From: Tribonema minus
Lineage: Eukaryota > Sar > Xanthophyceae > Tribonematales > Tribonemataceae
DNA length: 64,000 bases
Assembly: GCA_017506865.1 (NCBI GenBank)
Contig: JAFCMP010000528.1
Coordinates: forward strand, 496,001-560,000
Direction: 5' to 3'
Made by a program: the position numbers and the translations under genes. The notes under the pieces were generated by a model, which ran no database searches, had not been told where the DNA came from, and saw nothing but the letters and a program-made list of their open reading frames with translations. Shown in pieces: positions 10,482-22,400 of the stretch. Position 1 is the first letter of the stretch, and each line of letters begins with the position of its first letter.

Positions 10482-13400
10482 ATGTTAGCGATAATACCTG
10501 CAGCAGTGCTGGTGGTGTTGGCGAGCTATCAGGTGACATCAGTGGAAGGAGCGAACTGCTGCATAAACTCCACCAGCTCGGAGTCTTTCGAGGAGCCCTG
10601 CACCTGCTTGAGAGGCGATGCCACCGTCATATCTGGGGTAAGCCAGCAATAACCAACAAACCAAAAACAGCGTACACGTACACAACAGCTAAGTACAGCC
10701 GCAGACTGTTTGAGAATGTCTCTTGCACACGCAGGCTCATGCCATGTGTTGGCGGAGTCTTTCCAAATGTTGGTACACCCTTGCAGACTTCAGCAGGTGT
10801 TCGTGGCAGCCATCTCCGTGTGCAAGCATCAACCGGTGTTTTCAAATCACAAGACAACTTGACCGGTACATACCACGCAACGCACGCTTTGATGCTCAGT
10901 GCACGTCCAGCCGCAATCAAGAAAGTGCAAATGCCGTACATCCAAAGTCCCCATTTTGCAAGTTATCAGCAATTGCAGCCCTCAGAGGGATTTTCGGTTG
11001 GCGGAGCTGCGCAGCCTGACATAATTCGTCGGCGCTGTTGATTGCGGTTGATATGGCAGCCTCGCAAAACTTCGCTGGTCTCTCGGCGATCGTGGTCTTT
11101 GCTTTGATCACGCAATGTGTTTGCATTGTGAGTGCACAGTGTCGGCACATTGCTCCTCAGGTTCGCCAACTGTGGCAAACACCAACCGTCACCGTTGTCG
11201 CCAACAACAACGTTAAATTATGCAGACAGAGCCCAGCGCACAGCTCTCGGCTGCTCAGAACATTTGAACAATAGATAATGCGTCATGCCAATACGCCGCC
11301 TGTCTGTTCTGAGCGCATGTGCTCGAACTTCGGCTTGCCAGGCTGCGCTCACGAGCCTCTGGTTCCTTTGAGATGTGCTGCGCGGTGATGCACTTTCAGC
11401 ATTGCCGCAACGGAAGCTTGTTTCAGCCCAGAAAAACTGTCTCAAGAAGCATTAAATGTGAGGTGCGTCAACTGCCACGCCAACTCGCACCTGGCACTTG
11501 CAGCAACGTTGAGGTTGATCAGTTGATCTGCAGGCGCTGACATGTGGTGGGCCAGCCGCCAGCCGTGTGTTGGCATACGCGTGCAGATCGCATGTTGGCA
11601 TTGGGTAGGTATGTAGTGGCAAGACAACATCGCGCAGACCAATGGCTGCTGCACAGTGCGTAGACCAAAAATGCGAGGCGGCGTGCTGCAGACTGTGGAA
11701 AACTGGCGCTGAAGTGATTATGACAGGGCCGACATAATGACGTTCAGGCTAAAATGACGCAATCCACGCGGCCTTGCTCAGCATGCCAGGTTACATTCCT
11801 CTTTCGCCTGGAACACGATTGCCATTGTGAAGCGCTCTCATTCAAGGCAAAGTGCTAGAAAGCCAAATCATTCGCGAGTGTGAGGACTGAGTTGCGGTGT
11901 GGGCAAGACATGAAAGGCAGCGGTGCATATCAAGGACGCCGATAGTAGCTCAGCAAACCTACATGTACACGCTGCAGTACAGGCAAGGGCCACTTCATTG
12001 GCCACGTGTGATGGTCGACCTCACGCTCAGGTTGCGTCACCGAGCTGTAATGGCCGCGCGCGGCGGTCATACGCGACGTCAAGATGCCCAAACAGTAGTC
12101 GTACGTTAAAGTACCTCTTGAAGCATCACACAGACAGCACCAATGATGCCACGCCAGCGCGGCTGCTTACGCCTCAAGGGATCACCGGTATAATTATTGA
12201 TCTTTGCGGAATGCGTTTAATGGAAGCCGCTCGTTGGTTTAGGGCTAGGTGTTGGACCATGATCAAGTGAACCCCAGTGCCAACCCCCCATCTCATCAGC
12301 AATAAAAAAATTACTTTGCTTCTCACCGCCATTGACAGCCATGGGCGCAGTGCAAGGCCTACGGGCGAACGGGGGGCCTTCCATTAATGTGTATGATTCT
12401 GTCCATCCTCCTCCACTATGAGACTGTACATATGTGTCGTTCACTGGCTGCAGATTCACCTCAACCGCCTGCGTCCACATTGCCGCGGGTGTCGTTCACT
12501 GGCTGCAAGTTCACCTCAACTGCCTGCTCCCGCACTGCCTCAGGAGGGCACCGGCGACCTGAGCCGGCTGTACCACTGGGTCCTAGATGACCCCAACGTG
12601 GACCTCATCAACCGCAAGCAGCGCGGCATGCTCACGTTCGAGGTGCAGCCGTGCTCGGGGTCTGCCCACCTGTTCCTCAAGTGAGCGCCATAATGCCCCC
12701 CTTCATATATACCCTTTGGCGCGTATGGCAGTTTAATGTGCCGTTTGCAACCTTGATGGTTACGGCAGTTACACTCGCTCAGGGTCCGCCCACCTGTTCC
12801 TCAAGTGAGCCCCAGAATGCCCTTCATACTTCGAAGTACATACACGTTGGAGCATATGGACGTTGCATGCTCATCGCCGTTTGCGACCTTGACGGTTACC
12901 TTGACGGTTACGGCAGTTACACTCGCTCGGGGTCCGCCCACCTGTTCCCCAAGTGAGCGCCAGCATGCCCTTCATACATACCCTTTGATCATATGGCAGT
13001 TACATGCTCAGTGCCATTTGCAACTTTGACGGTTACGGGGTGTGCCCTACCTGTTCCTCAAGTGAGCGCCAGCATGCCCTTCATACTATGAAGTTCATAG
13101 AAGTACATACCTTTCGGAGCATATGGCAGTTACATGCTCATTGCCGTTTGCACGCTTGACGGTCACGGCAGTTACACTTGCCGGCAGACAGACCACAATA
13201 CGATTCACTTCTAGCAGCGCACGACTGGCGTCGGTCTGCATACCCATTGCCCTGACGGAATGTACGTGCATGGCACCGCAACGCCTATGTAGCCTGCATT
13301 CTCCGGCCATCATCGATGGATTGCAGCACATACAATCTGAGCGTCACACAGCACACATGCCGCAGCTGCTGCCTGCCTGATCGAGACCATTGGCTCATGT

Positions 13401-16400
13401 AGTTCATTTATCGAAGGAAGTCTGCAGAATATGGCGGCGAGGCGGTCCCTCTCTGTCTGACTGTAGAATCTTTGGCAGAGGATTGCCTTTGTGTTATACT
13501 TCCATGTGTCCAGGGCGGCTCAGCCATGAAGCAGTTTCCGTTACAAGTGTCGTGACTGCTTCTTTTCTGGCACATGTATTTGGTGCCATCGACTGTTCCT
13601 TTCTGCGGCGCGTAGCTGGTGCAGACGATACCAAGCTCTCAATGCTAACACCAATGAAATGTTGCATGCACTGTGGTGCGCACACACCAGCGAATCTGCT
13701 GTCCTCACACTGAAGTTGTTTGTTGCCGAACACGGCCCTTTACACCATGCCAACCCCCGCCATCTTCGCCATATCATCTGCACCTTCTGCGATGTAGCGC
13801 TGTACACCGCACTGGTACAGACTTTGGGCAGTCCTAGACACCACACGCACCTCGTGCAACGTCAAGTTGCACACTGCACCGATCCACAATATCGCCGCGT
13901 GCATGCACTGCCGCCGATCGATACAGACGTGGGCGCCTCCACATCACATGTACTCTGAACTACACCTTGTGCACAATGTCAGGTTGTACACTGCATAAAT
14001 CACAGTATCGCCGCATATATGTACTGCCGCCAATTGCCGCAGGAGCGCGAGCCCCAGCAGCTGGCCATACCTACCTACCTACAACTCGACGCTCGACCTG
14101 GACGTCAACAGCATCACGCTGGACGCGCGCTACGCGGAGCACGTGGCGCTCGTCAACGCGACGCCCGGGTCCACGTACCAGGTGCGCTGAGCGTTGCTGC
14201 TGCGCAAGTGTCGGCCATGCCATACGATCTTCGAGGTACCTATACATGCAATCTGTCAACGTGACGCCCGGCTCGACGTACCAGGTGCGCTGAGCACTGC
14301 TGCTGGCTCTCACGCATTGAAAATATGGCAGCAGATGAATTGCCTGCAATTTCTAGAATTGCATCTTTTGAATGGAAACGAATCAAAAGATCGTAGAGCT
14401 CTAGAATCAAACCCTGTAGGTATAACTCTGCCTCCTATACCATATCAAACATGCATACCATGCGACCACGCTGGCCCTCACGCATGTAGGTATGATCCGT
14501 GACTCTGTATGCCCTACCATACCACGCCGTACCATACATGCAAACCGCGCGTCAACGCGATGCCCGGCTTGACGTACCAGGTGCGCTGAGCGCTGCTGCT
14601 GGCTCTCACGCAAGTAGGTATGACTCTGTCTGCCATACCATATGATGCCATACCATACATTCACTATCATGCGTCAACGGGACACGCGGATGGACGTACC
14701 AGGTGCGCTGAGCACTGCTGTTGGTGACCACGCATGTAGGTCGTGTGCCTATTTGCCATACTTTGCCAAATCATACATACATACCATGCGTCAACGCGAC
14801 CGTACCAGGTGCGCGGAGCACTGCTGCTGGCGACCCCACATGTGCCTAGGTATGATCAATCACTTTGTCTGCCATGCCTTGTGGTGATGCGACGCCTGGG
14901 TGGGCGTAACGGGCGCGCTGAGCGCTTGTGCTGGAGACCCCGCATGTAGGTATCGTTTGTGTGTTTGTGCTGCACAATGTCCAGCATGCGTCAAGGAGCA
15001 TGATGTTCACGCATCGCGATTTGGCCGCGCTGCGTGCCGCGCACACGCGCCAAACACCCAGCATCACTCCCGCCTCAGCTGCTGCGCCGGTTGCGTAACC
15101 TTTGACAATGCCGCTGATGACGTGCAGTGCTCACGCTGCTCGAAGGCCACGGCGATGCCTCAAGCGCGCCCCTCTCGCGCCGTGTTGCCGCCGGCAACAA
15201 TGTCGAAGAGCTGCTTAGGGTTAGAATTAGCCCCCTGGCCTCACCGCAAAACAACCACTACGAGTCGCACCTGGACGGGCTGCGCCGCCTCCGCCTCCGC
15301 CGCCACAGCCGCTGTCGCCTCCGCCAATCATCTTGTCCCCAACGCTTGCTGAGCATTAGCTCTGCCCACTCACCTCCAACCACTTCCATGCACACACACG
15401 CTCCGCTCACCCGCACCCTACCGTCACCCTTAATCACCCGCTGTCTGCCGCATCTCAACGGACCGCGCCGCCGCCGCCGCCACCGCCTCCGCCGCCGCCG
15501 CCGCCGCTGCCGCCGCCGCCGCCGCTGCCGCCGCCGCCGCCGCAGATGACCATGTACACGAGCCTCTCGCCGAAGCCCGTGGCGCCGCCCGACGGTGGCA
15601 GCGCGCTCGTCACGAGCGTCAACGCTGGCGGCGACGGCGTCGTCGTCGCCTTCACCGCGGGCGCCACCGCCGGCGGCGGCGCCGCCGAGTACCAGCTCGT
15701 CTACGCGCCCATGCCGCGCTGGGACGGCGGCAGCGGCAGCAGCAGTGGTGGGAATGAGACGGCGGCGGCGCCGGCGCCGGCGGGCTGCGCGTTCTCGCCG
15801 AACGACACGCTCGCGGACGCGGGGCGCGACAACCCCAACTGCATCTTCTGGACGCCGTGCGGCGCGCAGGTATGTGTGTATCTATATTCGTGCACGAGAA
15901 GGCACCTACTTACCCCCGCTGCGTAGTATATGCATGTGTGTGTGTGCGTGCGTGTACCTACGTACCCCCTCTGAGTGATGTTTGATGCCAACTGCATTTT
16001 CTGGACGCCATGCGGCGCGCACGCATGTATGTATGTATGTGTGTGTGTATGAGAGAGAGGGTGGCTGCCTACCTATTCTAAGTGATGTTTGATGCCAACT
16101 GCATTTTCTGGACGCCATGCGGCGCGCACGCATGTATGTATGTATGTGTGTGTGTATGAAAGGGTGGCTGCCTACCTATTCTGAGCGATGTTTGATGTCG
16201 ATTGCATCTTCTGGACGCCGTGCGGCGCGCAGGTAGGTATGTGCGCGCGTGTGTGTGTGTGTGCGTGTGTGTGTGTGTGTGTGTGTATGTGTGTGCACGC
16301 AAAGGTACCTGCCTACCTAATCTGAGAGATGTTTGATGCCAACTGCGTCTGCTGGACGCCGTGCGGGGCGCAGGTACGTAGGTATGTATGAATGTGCGCG

Positions 16401-19400
16401 TGTGTGCACGATAAGGTACCTGCCTACCCCCTGTGAGTGGTTTTATGAATGGCGCCGACTGCATCTTCTGGATGCCGTGCGGCGCGCAGGTACATGTGTC
16501 CTTCAGAGGTATGCATGTAGAAGCGTGTGTGTGCACAAGAAGGTACCTGCCTACCCCATCCTCTAAGTGATGTTTGAGTGGCGCCAATTGCATGTTCGGG
16601 ATGCCATGCAGCGCGCAGGTATGTACGTACGCGCGTGCGTGCGAATGGTGAATGAGTCACCAGACACCCCTAATGCTAGGTTTGCCCAGACATGAACATG
16701 ATGTTGCAACACGGGTTTGCCCAGACATGAACATGATGTTGCAACACGCAGCTTGTCCCTCACAACAGCAGACCGAACAAATGAGCTCTTAACACCTCTG
16801 CCACACAGGGATGAATCGAAATTGATGTTTCAATCTCCGCAAGAGTTCCCGCTCCTCACTTGAGGGCCATCTTGCAGTACAATTCGCGCTCCGTTCCCCC
16901 CCCCCCCCTCTTGAAGGCCAACTTGCAGCACAATTCGCGCTCCGCTGACCGCCCCCCCCCCTTCCCCCCCTAATCCCCCCCCCCCCCCCCCCCCCAACGC
17001 TCAGGCAGCCGCGACGTACGCCAGCGACTGGGTAACGGTCGCAGCGGGTCAGCGCGGCACCCTTGAAGCGCGCAACCTCGACTCGGGCACCGTCTACATG
17101 CTGAACGTCGTCATGCGCGCACCTGTGAGCGGGCGGCGCGCGGCTGCGGGCGCGACGCAGGCGCAGGCCGTGTACACCGCGACAGCGCTCAACTTCACCA
17201 AGCAGACTTACGAGGTGAGCTCAGCTTCACCATGCAGATGTACAATATGAGCAGCGGCAGCGTGTAATGCTGGTGGATGCCTCGTTTAAAGTGGTGCACG
17301 CCCTGCTGTGTACATTGCGACAGCGCTCAACTTCACCGAGCAGACGTACAAGATGAGCAGCGGCAGCAGAGCGTAACGCTGGTGGACGCGTTGTTCAAAG
17401 TGGTGTTGACTTTCACCATTTGCTTTCAGAAGCATTCACCTACCTGGAATCTTGTAAAACGCGCAATTGCTTCATACTGCGGGCATGCCCTGCCGTGTAC
17501 ACCGCGACTGCGCTCAGCTTCACCAAGCGGACTTGCGAGATGAGCAGCTGCGGCAGCGCGTAACGCTGGTGGGTGCCGCGTTCAAAGTGGTGTTTTCTGC
17601 AGGCGTGCCCTGCTGTGTACACACATAATGGCAGCGCTCAGCTTTACTGAGCCGCGGCAGTGGTAGGCATGTATATATATAAGCATATGTAAGACTTTTT
17701 GTAGACTAGTACAGGTAACACTTTAAAGTCTACAGTAGGCGATGAATACTTCTCTTGTGTAGGCAGTATGGCGAATGGGCTTCTGCAGCAGAGTCCTGCA
17801 GTCATGTGATGGGTTGCATGGCAGTTGTGATTGTGCGCTAAGGAGGGTTAGGGTTAGCTTGACGTGGCGCATGACTACGTCACTGCCCCCCGCCAGCACC
17901 GGTGTCAGATGCAGCACCTATTCATGATGGTGATCAAGTTCATGATCAAACACGCGCATCAGCCGCGCGCTTGTACTGCAGCTCAATGAGCTGCTGCTAC
18001 AAGCAGATCGATGTCAGGAACCGGGCGATACGGGTAACCGTCGCCATCAAACCCTACCTACAGGCTTTACACACCCGTTTTCACATTGGCGCAGCTGCGC
18101 AGCGAAATGCCATGAACCCCACACACAGGCTATACGAACGCATTTTCTTCACTCTAAATGCTTTTGTCCATCTGCGCATACGAACGCATTTTCTTCACTC
18201 TAAGTGCTTTTGTCGATCTGCGCAACAACCCTATTCTTTTTTGGCGCAGCTGCACAGCAAATCGCCATCAACCCCTACACACACAGGCTATACAATCTCA
18301 CTTGTTTCACGCTAAGTGCCGTTGTCCCATCCGCGCAGGACTGCGTCGTCGACCCGAACTGCAAGTCCCAGGCGCACAGCGACGAGGTCATCAAGCTGGT
18401 GGTGGGGTGCCTGACCATCATCTTTGCCACGCTGCTCATCACCTTCAAGTGCGTGCACCTCGACCTTAAGCGCCGCATGCGCGCCGCCGCGCAGCGCTCC
18501 GCGGGCTTCGGCGCCAGCAGAAGCAAGGTATGTATCGTATGCACGTGTCTCGCGTAAACCCGCACTGCCACATTCCGAAGCGGCGGATGCACCAGTGTAC
18601 GCACTTCAGAGCATATGGTGCGTGAGTTTGGCTCTTGTTGTAATGGCGACTGCGCCACGCGGCGTGCGATACGTCACGCTGCCTTAGGGTTAGGATTAGG
18701 GTGAGGACGTAGGGTTAGGGTTAGGGCTATGCGAGACTTAGAATTAGAACATGCCGCCTTCACGCTCGCATGCCCTCTGTGCCACGCGTGCAGCGCCTCA
18801 TGATGTTACACGTGTTCTGTTCTTACTGGTCGATTCTTCAACATTCCGATAACAGCAAGCGTCTCAGGCATTGCTTCTCCCTGCCCTGCAGCATGCCTGC
18901 CTCTAGTCAGTTGCACATTGACGCGACTACGGACCGCGCCTGATTTTGGTGAAGGCCGTACGTGTCACAATCTCTGGAGCACCTGTGGAAGCGCAATGCA
19001 CTCGAAGCAGCCCGCCTTCGCGGTCCGGTGTGCTCATGTTCAGATTCTAATGTTCAAGTTCGTTTGCGCTGCGATTTCGCACTGACCACCGCATCACGAT
19101 GCATGCTGCGTACCGTTGGAGCCCTGATTGTGCCCCCCCCTTGCCGTTCCCCACCCCCCGCCGTTCTAACCCGCCCCCCACTGCCACCCTCATCGCTCGC
19201 AGGCGGGGGCACCAAAGCGGCGCATGGTACCGCCCATGGCAAACGTCGTCACCGCCGGCAGCAAGCCGAGCAGCAGATCGGTCAGCCCAGAGGCGTCGCC
19301 GCGGCGGCCGCCAAACAGGGTGAGCACTGACCCGCTTCCTAACCCCATATCAGCTCAACCCTGCTGTCGGTCCCGATTGCGAGTACATGTACTCACTCAG

Positions 19401-22400
19401 GAGGATTGTCACTTGAGGTGTTGGTAACCATTCATCGCAAGTGTCGCTCATGCACTCACGCGGTCGTTGGAGCTGTCCCTTTGGCTGCCGTGGTGAACGA
19501 AGACTTGGTTGTGCTACTGCTGCGACTTAGGGTTAGGGCTAGGGTTACTGCTGCACAGGTGTCGCTCTCCACATGTGCCCGCTGCGTTTTTTAATTGCCA
19601 CAACTCGCAGGAGTCTGGGTCCAAGACAAAAGTCCGGTGGAATACACGCGTGCGTCAACGGTACAGGGCAATGCAAAGGCGGACGAGCAGGAGGGTGCAC
19701 ACTCTCTGTCCAAGTATAGAAGTATGACATTCTGCCCTTGCATGATGATTCTGTTGTGCTCATCACCTTTTTCAGACAAGAGTCAGCTGGAGGCATTGCG
19801 CGCCTGAAAAGCCTTGCCGAGGGCGAACCAGTTCAGGCTGAACGATATGAATGACTGCGCTACGTGAAATTTTGACCTTTTCTTCGCACAACAGCGCGCC
19901 TGGACTCTTTTGTCCTCATGAAGACTGAGCCAATGTTTCGGGCGGCAGCCCGGTACACGACCGCGTCACCTCAGAGCAGGCGGCAGCGGCGCAGCACGCG
20001 GACCAGTACTGGCCAACCCATGCGAACACGGCTCTGTGCTCCTGCCTCCTCCCATGCGACCGCCGACTCTGACTTGTTCTCACGTAACGCATGTCAATGT
20101 CACAGGACGAGTCGAGGGCGGATCAGTACGGCACCGCGTCGCCGTCACCGACTTCAGAGCAGGCAGTGGCGGCGCCGCTGCGCGGCAGGGGGGATGCGCA
20201 GGAGAGCACGCCGCCGCCAGGGCTGGGGCGCATGTCATCCGCGGTGCGTCGCCGCCGCCAGTTGTGCCTTAAAGTTGGCAAAAAACTTATACTTCGAAGT
20301 ATGCGTCATTCTGGTCACCCTGGGGGTATTTGGTAATTCTGTATATCATTTTGATTGGTAGCCATCCAGACATTGTAGTGCCTTGCGCTTTGAATCCTAA
20401 AGATCATTGGTTTGCTTGGAACCAGGCCGGAGGCGGCCGCTGCCACAGGTGCCGCATGCGCGCACCGGTGTGCATCATGAGCAGTGACGTGTTGTCTGTG
20501 CGTACATTTTTATGGCTCTGACGGCGCTGCCGCATGAGGGCGCGTACCTCTTGTATGATGCACGCATTCGTGGCGCACGATCGCTTGCGAAGCGCGCACA
20601 CATACTTCAAGTTGAAGTACAAGCACACGGGCGCGTGCCTCGTGACGCATTTGTGGAGCACGACTGCTTGCGAAGCGCGCGCACATACTTCAGCTTGAGG
20701 TACACACGCATGGATCGTGAAGACGTGCTTGTGTCCATGGCGCAGCAAGCGTCCAAGCGCCCGCTGATGTTCATCTTCTTTTACGGCACAGCACCGCTCC
20801 AAGCGCATCTCGCCGGCGGCAGACGACAATGAGGCTACCGCCCTCGAGAGCATACCAAAGTACATGGAAGTGCGAGCCTAACTAGATACCTCAACTTGTT
20901 TCTCCACGGCGCAGTACCGCTCCAAGCGCATCTCGCCGGCGGCAGACGACGAAGAAGCCGCCGCCCTCAAGCGCATTCATAAAAGCGCGAGCCTAACCAT
21001 GTACTGCTATTTTCTTGATTGTTTTCGCGATGCAGCACCGTTCCAAGCGCATCTCGCCAGCGGCAGACGACGAGGAGGCCGCCGCCGCTGCTGCCGCGCG
21101 CCAGACGGCGGCGGCGAATGCGTGGGGCGACGCACGCGGCGCTCCCGTGGACGTTTCGGATGACGAAACCGACAGGGACGACGCGTCAAACAGGACGCCC
21201 GAAAGGTGAATGAGTAGAAAAAATTGTTTTTCTTTCTTGTTGAAACCGGCAGGGTCGATGCGGCTGAGAAATGTGGTTGGTTATTTTGAATGACAAAATA
21301 GACACAGATGACGCGCCAGACAGGACGCCCGAAAGGTGAATCAGGAGAATGCCTCGCCTTGTTTTGGATGTTGAAACTGACAGGGCAGATGCGGCTGAGG
21401 CATGTGAATGGTTGGTGTGAATGACGAAACCGACAGTGATGATGTGTCAGGGACGACGCCCGAAAGGTGAATGAGCAAATATTCCACCCCTTGTGATGTT
21501 AAAACCGACAGGGTTAGTGATGTCTACTGGACATGTGAAACTTTTTTGGTTTCCAATGACGAAACCGAAAGAATGACACGTCAGAGAGGACGCAATACAG
21601 GTGGGTTCTAGATATGCTTCTTTTTCCGATGTGAAAACCGACGGGGGTGGTGCCTCTGAAAAATACAAGTGTTCATTTCTGATGACACTGACAGTTATGA
21701 TGCGTTTGAGCATGCTGTTACTGTTTCGGACGTCTGCTCAGTGACGGAACCAACTGGGCTTCTGCGTCTGAAGGGACGCGTGGCACGTTGGAGTGCATTG
21801 TGGTTGTCGCCGACCTGTATGACGCGTCTGAGAGGACCGGCAGACGCATCTGAAGTGGTGGGGGTGCCTGAAGCTTGCAGTGGCATGGCGCGCACACGTG
21901 AGGTCGCAGCACGTGCAGGCTGCAGTGTGATTTGGCAAAAGCGTCGCACAGGTAGGCTGCAGGACAGAATTGGCAAGTCACATTCAACAAGACCGAAGCC
22001 TCCTGTGGCGAGCGCGCAGCAACCCTCAGCAACCGCCGCTGCATTAAGCTCCCAAAAAGCACCGAACCGACTGCATGCCATGTCAAACCTCAGCGCAGCA
22101 GGCCCTGCAGTGCCGCTGCAGCGAAGGCGCACGCGCTGGTCACTTCACCCTCACCTTCACCCTACCCCTAGTCTTAACCTTGACCCTAAACTTCAACAGA
22201 AGCCGAGGCATCATGGTCCCAGAGGCGACCGACCGCATGTCAAACCTCAGCGCAGCGGGGCCTGCAGTGCCGCCGCAATAAAGGCACATGCGCTGGTCAC
22301 CTGACCCTAATCTGAACACTAACCCGAACTTACCCTAATATCAACCCTGACCCTAACCCTAACCTTCCTCACATCCCTACCCCTAACCCTAACTTTCATC

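Noticed and set aside
12657-16650. Evenly spaced repeats considered as a CRISPR array
   Set aside because: Repeats are 30-60 bp with 60-110 bp repeat-rich spacers, decay with distance and contain the neighbouring exon end; the organism is a eukaryote.
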